DNA of 63,335 nt from Bacteroidaceae bacterium (GTDB lineage: Bacteria; Bacteroidota; Bacteroidia; Bacteroidales; Bacteroidaceae), in the NCBI GenBank assembly GCA_017557005.1, contig JAFZFZ010000078.1:1-63335 (forward strand), written 5' to 3'. A program made the position numbers and the translations under genes. Below the pieces are notes generated by a model that had not been told where the DNA came from, searched no databases, and saw nothing but the letters and a program-made list of their open reading frames with translations. How positions within the stretch are numbered: the first letter of the stretch is position 1; every line of letters begins with the position of its first letter. Below are positions 36,257 to 45,123 of this stretch, piece by piece.

Positions 36257-37954
36257 ATGAAGAAGCTTTTTCAATTCCCCATACTTCTATCCATGTTGCT
36301 CTTTGCAGCATGTGATGAGAACACACTGATGCCCTCGTTCGAAATCGATAAGGCCTCCGTTGCCATTGGCGCCGAAGGGGGTATCGAGTACCTTCAGGTG
36401 ACCTCAGCCACCGAGTGGGTTGCCGTGTCAGACAAACCCTGGATCAGCATCTCACCTGCCAACGGTATCGGTAGCACCAAGTGCCGTATCATCGTCGACT
36501 CTACCCTTGAGAGTAGCATTCGCACTGCTACCCTGCGTTTCAGTGCAATGGGCGAGACTCCCATCGCCATCCCTGTAGCACAGTCTGGCTTTGCGAAGCA
36601 GATTCTCGTCAAGGAGCCCGAGCTCACCATAGCCTCATCGACCAATAACATGGCCGACCGCTATTTCGAGGCTACCGTTACCGCCAACGTACCCTTCGGT
36701 GTGCAAGTCGAGTACCCCGATGCTACTCTTGCAGAGTGGATTACTCCTAAGGCATTCGAGTTCGAGCTCGACCGTGGTAGTCGTCCTCGTACCACCACGC
36801 TCCGTTTCGATTGGAAGATCAATACCGAGTTTGCGCAGCGCACCGCCCGCATCCACCTCTACCCTCTCGATGCGGCAGACGTACTGGCCGACTCAGCCAT
36901 AATCACCATCACACAGGAAGCTGCCCCCACCATCACTGACGACCGTGCAGGTGACTCGCTCGCCCTCATCACCATCACTGAGCGTTTACAGTTGCTTAGT
37001 CCATGGGAGGTATCAGAGAATATGCAGTACTGGCCCAACATCACTCTTTGGGAGTCCACCGACGAGGAAATTACTAGCGGCGAGATTCCCCGTGATGCTA
37101 TTGGCCGCGTTCGCTCTGCCAATATCATGATGTGCTATACCAAGGAGAGCATACCTCAAGAGATTCGCTACTTGAAGTATATCGAGACGCTCAACATCTA
37201 TAGTAATGTCAACACCATGCTCCTCAGCATCGACCTTGGCAGCGAGGTGTGTGAGCTCGAGTACCTCAAACACTTGCAGATTGGTGCCTTCGGACTCGTA
37301 TCATTGCCCGACGACTTTGTTAAGTTGGGGGATAAGCTCGAGTCACTCGACCTCAACTCAAACAATTTCAATGAAGTACCCGCCATCCTCACCAAGGAGA
37401 ACTTTCCCCGTCTAAAGTCACTCAACCTCCTCGCATGCCGCCGTTGGTCAGTATACGATCTCAGCAAGAAGGACACTTACGAAGATGGTATCGGCCTCCA
37501 CTTCAATGCCAACGAGAACGATGCTCTGCGTCGTCTCCTCTTGTGGGACACCCTTGAGGAACTGCGTCTGTCAAACAACTACATCGAAGGACAGATTCCC
37601 GACTTCACCGTAGGACAGGATGGTGTGGAGGCATGGAGCCAGTCCGACGTAGAGGCATGGGGTGGCGACACCATCAAGAACCTCGTAGGCATGCCTAAGA
37701 TCATACCCAACATGAAGCGCCTAACACTTAACCTCAACTTCTTCACTGGCAACATCCCCGACTGGATCCTCTACCATCCTCGTCTGTTTGACTGGTTCCC
37801 CGAGTCGCTCATTTACATGCAGCACAACAACGGACTCGACTCTAACGGCAAAATGGCCAAGTTTGATAACGAACCCACTGACTACGAGTATTACTATCGT
37901 TTTTTCCCCGGCTACCGCGAGAAGTACGAGATCAAGGAAGAGATCGAAGATTAA
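36257..37954 (+). CDS. BACON-domain leucine-rich repeat surface lipoprotein
   Basis: The 565-aa protein has the lipobox LLFAAC (Cys19, then DEN). Two BACON-like Ig domains follow (SVAIGAEGGIEYLQVTSATE with WISISPANG; then the region around residues 120-215). The C-terminal half is an LRR solenoid (LKSLNLLACRRW, LEELRLSNNYIEGQIPDF, MKRLTLNLNFFTGNIPDWIL). Its relation to the preceding LRR protein is in architecture, not close sequence identity. It starts 31 nt after the previous gene. Confidence 0.85.
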   Translation: MKKLFQFPILLSMLLFAACDENTLMPSFEIDKASVAIGAEGGIEYLQVTSATEWVAVSDKPWISISPANGIGSTKCRIIVDSTLESSIRTATLRFSAMGETPIAIPVAQSGFAKQILVKEPELTIASSTNNMADRYFEATVTANVPFGVQVEYPDATLAEWITPKAFEFELDRGSRPRTTTLRFDWKINTEFAQRTARIHLYPLDAADVLADSAIITITQEAAPTITDDRAGDSLALITITERLQLLSPWEVSENMQYWPNITLWESTDEEITSGEIPRDAIGRVRSANIMMCYTKESIPQEIRYLKYIETLNIYSNVNTMLLSIDLGSEVCELEYLKHLQIGAFGLVSLPDDFVKLGDKLESLDLNSNNFNEVPAILTKENFPRLKSLNLLACRRWSVYDLSKKDTYEDGIGLHFNANENDALRRLLLWDTLEELRLSNNYIEGQIPDFTVGQDGVEAWSQSDVEAWGGDTIKNLVGMPKIIPNMKRLTLNLNFFTGNIPDWILYHPRLFDWFPESLIYMQHNNGLDSNGKMAKFDNEPTDYEYYYRFFPGYREKYEIKEEIED

Positions 37955-37968
37955 GATAATCAAGGAAT

Positions 37969-40068
37969 ATGAAAAGAAACTTTCTATATGCCCTCCTAAT
38001 GGGCCTGTTTATCACCGCATGTGATGATGTGGATCTTACCACACAAAGCGGAATGGAAAATGAAATGGCTGGCATCGTCATTCCCGAGGATGCCACCGAT
38101 GGTGAGTTGCTCATCAAGTTCGTGCCCGAGATGACCGACATCCTCGACCAGATAGCCGAAGAGACAACGGCAGGTGCAGCTCTCACACGTAGCGGAATCC
38201 CCTCAACCGACGAGGTACTCCGTATCCTGGGTGGTTATGAGTTGGAGCGTGTGTTCCCCATCGACCCTCGCCACGAAGAGCGTGCACGAAAAAGCGGCAT
38301 GCACCTATGGTATATCGTACGCTTCGACAAGAACACCGATCTCAAGGTAGCAGTGAGCAACCTGCGCCAATTGGGCGAAGTATCGAAGGTACAGTGCAAC
38401 ACTACACTGAAGCGCGTAGACAACACCATGCGCAAGCCTGTAGCTATCAGCAGCGATAAGTTGATGAGCGCGCAACGCACAACCAATGCCCACTTCAACG
38501 ACCCTGGACTCTATCATCAGTGGGGCTATGTCAACAATGGAGGCTACGACTTTGCTCAAGACTGGGCGCCCACTATTGCAGGTTCTGATGTCAACTGCGC
38601 CGAGGCGTGGGATATCTACCCCGAGGCAGGCGACCCTTCAATCATTGTTGCTGTGCTCGATGAGGGTGTAATGTGGAGTCATCCCGACCTTGCTGACAAC
38701 ATGTGGGTAAACGAGGCCGAGGTATATAATTCTAAAGAAGATGCCGACGGCAACGGTTATGCTGGCGATCGCTATGGATATAACTTCGTAAAGAATTCGC
38801 CCATCATCTGTTGGTCGGAGACTTATGACACAGGCCACGGTACACACGTAGCAGGTACCATCGCTGCTGTAAACGGCAATGGCGAAGGTGTATGCGGGGT
38901 GGCTGGTGGTAATGGCGAGCCTGGCACTGGCGTACGCATCATGTCGTGCCAGGTTATCGACGGCATGTACTCGGTGACACTCGCTCAAGAGGCACGCGCC
39001 ATCAAATATGCAGCCGATAATGGAGCAGTTATCCTTCAGTGTAGTTGGGGATACAACAGCGCCTTGGCCAATATGATGATGGGATACACTCCTGGTCCTG
39101 GTTCAGAAGAGGAATGGGGTGGCCTGTATCCTTTGGAGAAGGAAGCGCTCGACTACTTCATACATAATGCAGGTTCACCTAACGGCGTTATCGAAGGTGG
39201 TATTGCCATCTTTGCAGCTGGTAACGAGTATGCTGCCATGCCCGCCTTCCCCTCGGCATATTCAAAGTGCCTAAGCGTAGCGGCTATCTCTGCCGACTAC
39301 ACACCCGCAGGTTACACAGACTACGGCGTTGAGGTCGATTTCTCTGCACCCGGTGGCGACACAGAATACTATGGAGCCATAGGCGACGACAACAACGGTA
39401 CCGACTGGACCAAACCCAACGGTAGCATCCTCTCTACCCTTGTCATCAATGGCCAAGCCAGCTATGGATACTATGAAGGAACCTCAATGGCTTGTCCTCA
39501 TGTATCGGGCGTAGCAGCGCTTGGACTCTCATACGCTGCCAAGATGCGTCGTCATTTCAAGGCGGAAGAGTTTGTAGAACTGATGAAGGCTACCGCACGT
39601 GACCTCGACGCTAAGTATACCAACCAGACCAAGATATACCACTACAACCACGCATCGGCAGGTTACTCTACCGTACAGATGAACCTCAACGACTATCGCG
39701 GTAAGATGGGCCGCCTCATTGACGCAGGAGCATTGCTACGTGCTATCGATGGCACAGGCAACACTGATGGCAAGCCTGCTGGTAGCGACATGCGTATACC
39801 CAATATCACCGTGGCTCCCGGTGCTACAACCCGTATCGACTTGGCGAAATACTTCGTTGAAGGTGAAAGCGTCTTCTACATCGTGAAACTTGCTTCTTCA
39901 ACCGTTGCTGACGCAGCGATCGTAGACGACACTAAGTTGGTAGTGACAGGTATTGAGCCTGGTACTACTACTGCTACCATCGAGCTGCACGACAAGAACT
40001 CACAAATTATCACCAAGCAGACCATCGCCATCACCGTACGCAACGTGGGTGGAAATGGTTGGATGTAA
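37969..40068 (+). CDS. Subtilisin-like (S8) serine protease, lipoprotein
   Basis: The 699-aa protein has the lipobox FITAC (Cys18, then DDVD), so it is probably anchored at the cell surface. An N-terminal prodomain-like segment (about 40-150, GELLIKFVPEMTD) is followed by an S8 catalytic domain with Asp231 (VAVLDEGVMWSHPDL), His290 (GHGTHVAGTI), oxyanion Asn419 (AAGNE) and Ser506 (GTSMACPHVSG). The C-terminus is an Ig-like domain. All catalytic residues are present. Position in the SusCD operon suggests it cuts proteins whose fragments SusCD imports. Confidence 0.93.
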   Translation: MKRNFLYALLMGLFITACDDVDLTTQSGMENEMAGIVIPEDATDGELLIKFVPEMTDILDQIAEETTAGAALTRSGIPSTDEVLRILGGYELERVFPIDPRHEERARKSGMHLWYIVRFDKNTDLKVAVSNLRQLGEVSKVQCNTTLKRVDNTMRKPVAISSDKLMSAQRTTNAHFNDPGLYHQWGYVNNGGYDFAQDWAPTIAGSDVNCAEAWDIYPEAGDPSIIVAVLDEGVMWSHPDLADNMWVNEAEVYNSKEDADGNGYAGDRYGYNFVKNSPIICWSETYDTGHGTHVAGTIAAVNGNGEGVCGVAGGNGEPGTGVRIMSCQVIDGMYSVTLAQEARAIKYAADNGAVILQCSWGYNSALANMMMGYTPGPGSEEEWGGLYPLEKEALDYFIHNAGSPNGVIEGGIAIFAAGNEYAAMPAFPSAYSKCLSVAAISADYTPAGYTDYGVEVDFSAPGGDTEYYGAIGDDNNGTDWTKPNGSILSTLVINGQASYGYYEGTSMACPHVSGVAALGLSYAAKMRRHFKAEEFVELMKATARDLDAKYTNQTKIYHYNHASAGYSTVQMNLNDYRGKMGRLIDAGALLRAIDGTGNTDGKPAGSDMRIPNITVAPGATTRIDLAKYFVEGESVFYIVKLASSTVADAAIVDDTKLVVTGIEPGTTTATIELHDKNSQIITKQTIAITVRNVGGNGWM

Positions 40069-40074
40069 TTACAA

Positions 40075-40899
40075 TTGACAATTAGTATCACCCTCGTGCA
40101 CGGTAGAATTTACATAGCAGCCATAGCACTTCTGCTTACTCTGGGGCTCGACGCTCAGGTAGCGGTACAGGACATGCGTGGTCTCACGCGTGAACAGATA
40201 GACTCTATCGTGCACCCGACAGTGAATGCACATGGAGCCAACGTGCTACGCTGCGAACCGACGAACTTCGACCTGGGCACGATGAGCGAAGAGGATGCAG
40301 CCGTGAGCCGTACCTTCACACTATATAACGTGAGCAACAAGGCTGTACGCATCGAACGTGTGCGCACCACATGTGGATGCACCTCGGCCACCTTTGACAA
40401 CACGGCAATAGCACCTGGCAAGAAGACGCAGATTACGCTCACCTATAACCCGAAGAACCGTCCCGGTACGATTGACGTAGACGCATTCGTATACCTCGCC
40501 GATGGAGGCACGCAACCCATGGCACGACTCTCGCTCTATGGTGAGGTGACTGATAACGACGCATGGAGCCACCTGCCCTACACGATGGGCACACTACGCG
40601 TAAAGCGCAAGGAGGCAACCATGAGCGAACTCCCCACACAGGGACGCCCCTCACTGCGCATTCTCTGCGCAAATAGCGGCAATAAGCCTTTGCGTCTGAG
40701 TGCCCCTATGCTACCTCGCTATGCCACCTTCAGCACCGAGCCCGAGGTCATAGCACCAGGCACTGAGGCCGACTTGGTAATCACCATCGACATGAGCAAA
40801 CTGCCCAAACAGCACGCACCCCTCCGTATGCCCATCCTTATCGAGGGCATTGGCGGACGCCCCTCTGAACGCACCCTATATGTAACTATCGAACAATAA
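40075..40899 (+). CDS. DUF1573 domain exported protein, non-ATG start
   Basis: The 274-codon frame has no ATG in a sensible place. It begins with TTG at 40075, 7 nt after the protease stop, or with GTG at 40096. The N-terminus then has a signal peptide (IYIAAIALLLTLGLDAQ). A DUF1573 Ig-like repeat follows (TFTLYNVSNKAVRIERVRTT, CGCTSATFDNTAIAPGKKTQ), and a second copy-like domain ends the protein. DUF1573 proteins are exported proteins of unknown role. Tight spacing implies translational coupling with the protease. Confidence 0.8.
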   Translation: MTISITLVHGRIYIAAIALLLTLGLDAQVAVQDMRGLTREQIDSIVHPTVNAHGANVLRCEPTNFDLGTMSEEDAAVSRTFTLYNVSNKAVRIERVRTTCGCTSATFDNTAIAPGKKTQITLTYNPKNRPGTIDVDAFVYLADGGTQPMARLSLYGEVTDNDAWSHLPYTMGTLRVKRKEATMSELPTQGRPSLRILCANSGNKPLRLSAPMLPRYATFSTEPEVIAPGTEADLVITIDMSKLPKQHAPLRMPILIEGIGGRPSERTLYVTIEQ

Positions 40900-40913
40900 A
40901 ACGAACAACAGAT

Positions 40914-41369
40914 ATGAAAAAACTTACCAATCTCCTGATGCTCGCACTGCTCTCCGTAGGCGCATCATGTAATCCTGAAGAGATCATAGAACCTACCTTA
41001 GTAGTGAACACCTATAACCTCGACGGTACCTGGCAGTTGGCCGAACTGAACGAAGCCCCACTGGCCGATAGCACCTTCCTCTACATTGTGCTCGACCGTA
41101 AGGGTACATTCAACATCTACGACAATATGAGCAGCATGTATCCCGTACTGCAGACAGGAACCTTCTCATTAGAGCAAGATTGGCGCGTAGGCGACATCAT
41201 CAGCGGCACTTATGACTACGACTTGGGAACATGGAACCATGAGTACATCATCACAGACCTTTATAAAGAGTCTATGGTGTGGACAGCCAAGGGCGATGCT
41301 ACCGATGTACAGAAGTTTGTACGTGTAGCAACAGTACCCGACCACATCGTGGAGGCTGTACGGAAATAA
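40914..41369 (+). CDS. Small lipocalin-like lipoprotein
   Basis: The 151-aa protein has the lipobox VGASC (Cys19). After NLDGTWQLAEL it has a beta-rich sequence typical of lipocalin-like Bacteroidetes lipoproteins (short barrel, GTFSLEQDWRVGDIISGTYD). It is the last gene of the SusCD operon. The bound molecule, if any, is unknown. Confidence 0.72.
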   Translation: MKKLTNLLMLALLSVGASCNPEEIIEPTLVVNTYNLDGTWQLAELNEAPLADSTFLYIVLDRKGTFNIYDNMSSMYPVLQTGTFSLEQDWRVGDIISGTYDYDLGTWNHEYIITDLYKESMVWTAKGDATDVQKFVRVATVPDHIVEAVRK

Positions 41370-41393
41370 AATAAGAGAGATAAAGAAACAATG

Positions 41394-41432
41394 AAGCAGG
41401 ACGATGCATCACAGCACATCGCCCTGCTTTAT
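41394..41432. terminator. Terminator between the SusCD operon and the ABC transporter gene
   Basis: Stem AAGCAGG/CCTGCTT with a further ACGATG/CATCG-like extension, followed by TATTTA. It lies between convergent genes. Confidence 0.65.
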
Positions 41433-41446
41433 TTATATCCACTCAC

Positions 41447-43087
41447 TTACACATGCAGCACACGACTGCAATACTCGAGCACTGACGGACGATGAGTGAT
41501 GAAGATAAGCGTCTTACCCTTTAGCTCGGATGAAATGCGCTGAAGAAGGCGCTGCTCGGTATCAGGGTCAAGAGCCGAAGTAGCCTCATCAAGCAAGAGT
41601 ATAGAGCCATCACGCAGCAAAGAGCGGGCAATGGCAATGCGCTGAGCCTGCCCCTCACTGAGTCCGCCCCCACGCTCACTGCACAAGGTATCCAGCCCAT
41701 CAGGAAGCTGCTCTACAAAATCGGCACACGCAATATGAAGCACCCGCCATAGATCTACATCCGTTGCGTTGGGATTTCCCAAAAGCAGATTATCGCGGAT
41801 GGTAGCACTAAAGAGCGTATTTCCCTGCGGCACATAGACGAGGTTGGCTCGTGTGAGTGATGAAGCCTCCACCTCACGCTTCCCATCATAAAGGACCACA
41901 CGTCCTTGAGTCGGGCGCACAAGAGCCAATATGAGACGTATAAGGGTAGTCTTACCAGCACCCGTCTCACCCAAGATGGCCGTCATCGAACCCGGAGGGA
42001 AATCGGCAGAGAGTCCCTGCAGCACCTTTTCATTGCCATCAGAATATACAAAGTGTACATCCTCCAATCGCACACCTGCCACCGATTGCAACACGATGGG
42101 GTCGCCAGCCTCCTCGAGTGGTTGCTCCTCAAGTTCCATCAAGCGTTCAGCAGAGGTGAGAGCCCCCACAAGGGTGGGAATGAGACGAGCAAAGTCACTC
42201 AGCGGACGTTGTATGCGCCCTACAAGTTGCAAGAAAGCAGTCATAACACCAAAGGTGATGACACCTCCCTGTATGCGAAAAACTCCCCACAAGAATGCGG
42301 TCAAGTAGCCAAGCGAAAATCCCATCGACACAAGCGATCGAGAAAGCACACTGAATCGGGTACGTGCGATGACCTCGCCCTGCAAACGCTCTTGCAAACG
42401 ATGTAGCTTGGTGCCCATTTTCTCGGTTTGGTCCAATGCCTTTACCACCGTCCTATGCTGTAAGCTCTCCTGCATAACGGCATGGATACGGCTATCGCTC
42501 TCGCGCACCGCCTTGGTCATGCTACGCATGCGTCTCACATAGAAGCGACTCAGCAAAGCGAAGAAAGGCAGTATCAGCACAAGCACTATAGCCAACGTAT
42601 GATCCATTGTATAAAGGAAGCAGAACGAAGCGATAAACTGCACGGCGGTGATGATGACAAAAGGTATCGTACTGGTCACCACCGATGCTATCGTGTTGAG
42701 GTCTTGCACCAATCGGTTGAGCACATCACCCGAATGGCGGTCCTTACCTTGCCACTCACTCTGCATCAATTGTTTATAAAGACGAGCACGTAATCTATTC
42801 TGCGTCTTTACACCCAACGTATTGACAATCCAGCTATTCAATGCATGAAGCAGGATCTCTGCCAACACCAATACGCCCATACCTATGCCATAACGCATCA
42901 GGTCACCCGAACGTACGCCAGTCGCTATATCAATAATCTCCTTGCTCAAAAATACGAAGCAGAGCGAGCACACTACCGAGACGATTCCTATCAGTGCACT
43001 CATAAGTGCTTGAATACGGGCACCCTGTGAGGCTCTCCAAATCCAAGCGAGCAATTGCCATGTACTATATTTTTCCGATTTACCCAT
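41447..43087 (-). CDS. ABC transporter, fused permease and ATPase (exporter type)
   Basis: The 546-aa protein, from the ATG at 43087 (MGKSEKYSTWQ), has a six-helix ABC_membrane domain (about 15-300). The nucleotide-binding domain has Walker A GETGAGKTTL, a variant signature LSEGQ (in place of LSGGQ), Walker B ILLLDEATSALD and the switch His in ITHRP. It is a half-transporter that should form a homodimer. The substrate is unknown. An in-frame ATG at 43126 is also possible. Confidence 0.88.
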   Translation of the reverse strand: MGKSEKYSTWQLLAWIWRASQGARIQALMSALIGIVSVVCSLCFVFLSKEIIDIATGVRSGDLMRYGIGMGVLVLAEILLHALNSWIVNTLGVKTQNRLRARLYKQLMQSEWQGKDRHSGDVLNRLVQDLNTIASVVTSTIPFVIITAVQFIASFCFLYTMDHTLAIVLVLILPFFALLSRFYVRRMRSMTKAVRESDSRIHAVMQESLQHRTVVKALDQTEKMGTKLHRLQERLQGEVIARTRFSVLSRSLVSMGFSLGYLTAFLWGVFRIQGGVITFGVMTAFLQLVGRIQRPLSDFARLIPTLVGALTSAERLMELEEQPLEEAGDPIVLQSVAGVRLEDVHFVYSDGNEKVLQGLSADFPPGSMTAILGETGAGKTTLIRLILALVRPTQGRVVLYDGKREVEASSLTRANLVYVPQGNTLFSATIRDNLLLGNPNATDVDLWRVLHIACADFVEQLPDGLDTLCSERGGGLSEGQAQRIAIARSLLRDGSILLLDEATSALDPDTEQRLLQRISSELKGKTLIFITHRPSVLEYCSRVLHV

Positions 43088-43288
43088 ATCGTCGGTAAAG
43101 TTAATGTATGCTGAGCGAAAAAGCAAGTTTAAGCCCCCTATTTTGTTGTTTGCAGGATAGAGCTACGCTTTTTCATCAAAAAGAGCGAACGAATCTTGCT
43201 TTATTCGTGTTTAATCACTAATATTGCAGACAGAAGATGGCAACATCTTTTAATTAAGGTTCAATCTAATATCTAAGGAGGACAGATT

Positions 43289-43516
43289 ATGACAACAAAC
43301 AACAACAGTGCTTGGATCAAGGTGTTCTCAGGCGCAGCATTTGAAACTGAGGTTGTAAAAGGATTGCTCGAAGCGAACGACATCCGTTGTATTCTCGAAG
43401 ACCACACCATGTCGGCCCTAACCTCCCACTACAGTGGCATTGGTGGCGATATGTGTATCCTTGTGAGTCCGGCCGACGAAGAGAGAGCCCGTGAGTTAAT
43501 AGAAAAGAAAGAATGA
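43289..43516 (+). CDS. DUF2007 domain protein
   Basis: The 75-aa protein (WIKVFSGAAFETEVVKGLLE, then ILVSPADEERARELI) matches the DUF2007 putative signal-transduction or PII-like fold. It has an unusually strong ribosome-binding site for this genome, AAGGAGG at 43276-43282. Its stop overlaps the sulfatase start by 4 nt (ATGA), so the two are translationally coupled. Confidence 0.8.
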   Translation: MTTNNNSAWIKVFSGAAFETEVVKGLLEANDIRCILEDHTMSALTSHYSGIGGDMCILVSPADEERARELIEKKE

Positions 43517-45030
43517 AGAAACTACTCCCTGCCAGCCTGACACTACTGGCTCCCCTACCGCTCATTGCCCAACAGACACAAACACCGCCCAACATCATCT
43601 ACATCATGTGTGATGATATGGGATATGCAGACCTTGGCTGCTATGGGCAGACCTACATTGAGACTCCCCATATAGACCGTATGGCGGCCGAGGGCATGCG
43701 CTTCACACAAGCCTATTGTGGCAGTCCGGTAAGCGCACCATCGCGTTGCTGTTTCATGACAGGTCAGCACAGTGGTCACACCCGCATACGTGGCAACCGT
43801 GAGCATTGGCGAGGCGCAGTGCAATATGGCAACAACAGGGATTACGCCACCAGTGGCCAAGAGCCCTACGACTCGGCCCATATCATCATACCCGAGATCA
43901 TGAAGGATAACGGGTACACCACCGGTATGTTTGGCAAATGGGCAGCCGGCTACGAGGGTTCGCACTATACCCCCGACCGCCACGGCATCGACGAGTACTA
44001 CGGCTACGTGTGCCAGTTTCAGGCCCATCTATACTACCCCAACTTCCTAAACAGATACAGCAAATCGTTGGGCGACACGGCTACTGTGCGCGAGATACTC
44101 ACCGAAAACATCGCCTACCCCATGTATGGCGACGACTACAAGTTGCGTCCGCAGTATGCAGCCGACCTCATCCACGAGCGTGCCATGCAGTGGCTCGAGC
44201 AACAGACTCCCGAGCAGCCCTTCCTCGGCATCTTCACCTATACGCTACCCCATGCCGAACTGGCACAGCCCAACGACAGCATCGTGCAGTTCTACAAAGA
44301 GCGTTTCACTGAGGACAAGACCTGGGGCGGCGACCAAGGTTCGCGCTACAATCCAGTAGATGCCACCCACACGCAGTTTGCCGCCATGATCACCCGCCTT
44401 GACAAGCAGGTGGGCGAAATACTTGACCTGCTCCAACGCCGTGGCTTGGCCGACAACACCATCGTGTTCTTCACCAGCGACAATGGTCCGCACGCTGAGG
44501 GAGGCGCCGACCCGAGTTTCTTCAACACCGCCAACCTACTGCGTGGCATCAAGCGCACCACCTACGAAGGCGGCATCCGCGTACCCTTCATCGCTTGGGG
44601 TCCCGGCATCGTACCTTCGGGCATCGTGAGCAGTCTGCCCGTAGCCTTCTATGACATGATGCCCACCTTCTGCGAGCTGGCAGGCATCGCCGACTACGAC
44701 ACTCGTTACCGCAATCCGCGCACCGACTATACCGACTATTTCGACGGCATCTCCATTGCCCCTACCCTGCGTGGCGAAGAGGGCCAACAGTTGCATCCGC
44801 ACCTCTACTGGGAGTTGGGCGAAGCCAATGTGATGGCCGTACGCCGCGACAATTGGAAGTTGGTAGTGCGCCAAGGCAAGCCCGAATTGTATAACCTTGC
44901 CAACGACCTGCATGAGGATCACGATGTAAAGGAGCAATATCCCGAAATCTTGAGCGAACTTATCGACATCGTATACCAAGAGCACGTTGATAATCCGCTC
45001 TTCCCCATCACGTTACCCCCACGCAATTAA
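43513..45030 (+). CDS. Sulfatase (formylglycine-dependent, serine type)
   Basis: The 505-aa protein has a signal peptide (1-19) and the sulfatase fold. IIYIMCDDMGYADLGCYG gives the metal Asp pair, and the FGly motif SAPSR (Ser74-Arg78) is the serine type processed by anaerobic sulfatase-maturating enzyme. Further motifs are FGKWAAG and FTSDNGPHAEGG. The enzyme cleaves sulfate esters, probably from host glycans, in the periplasm. No maturase gene is in the window. Position of the catalytic residues supports an active enzyme. Confidence 0.92.
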   Translation: MKKLLPASLTLLAPLPLIAQQTQTPPNIIYIMCDDMGYADLGCYGQTYIETPHIDRMAAEGMRFTQAYCGSPVSAPSRCCFMTGQHSGHTRIRGNREHWRGAVQYGNNRDYATSGQEPYDSAHIIIPEIMKDNGYTTGMFGKWAAGYEGSHYTPDRHGIDEYYGYVCQFQAHLYYPNFLNRYSKSLGDTATVREILTENIAYPMYGDDYKLRPQYAADLIHERAMQWLEQQTPEQPFLGIFTYTLPHAELAQPNDSIVQFYKERFTEDKTWGGDQGSRYNPVDATHTQFAAMITRLDKQVGEILDLLQRRGLADNTIVFFTSDNGPHAEGGADPSFFNTANLLRGIKRTTYEGGIRVPFIAWGPGIVPSGIVSSLPVAFYDMMPTFCELAGIADYDTRYRNPRTDYTDYFDGISIAPTLRGEEGQQLHPHLYWELGEANVMAVRRDNWKLVVRQGKPELYNLANDLHEDHDVKEQYPEILSELIDIVYQEHVDNPLFPITLPPRN

Positions 45031-45062
45031 AGTTAAACGAGGCATAGAAATCAGCTTATTAC

Positions 45063-45093
45063 TTGCGTCTTTCAGATAAAAGAGTTAACTTCG
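45063..45093 (+). promoter_or_regulatory. Predicted promoter of the M23 peptidase gene
   Basis: TTG at 45063-45065, a 20-nt gap, then TAACTTCG at 45086-45093. Confidence 0.6.
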
Positions 45094-45123
45094 CGGCCCC
45101 AAAAAGTACGCGAAGCAACAGTT

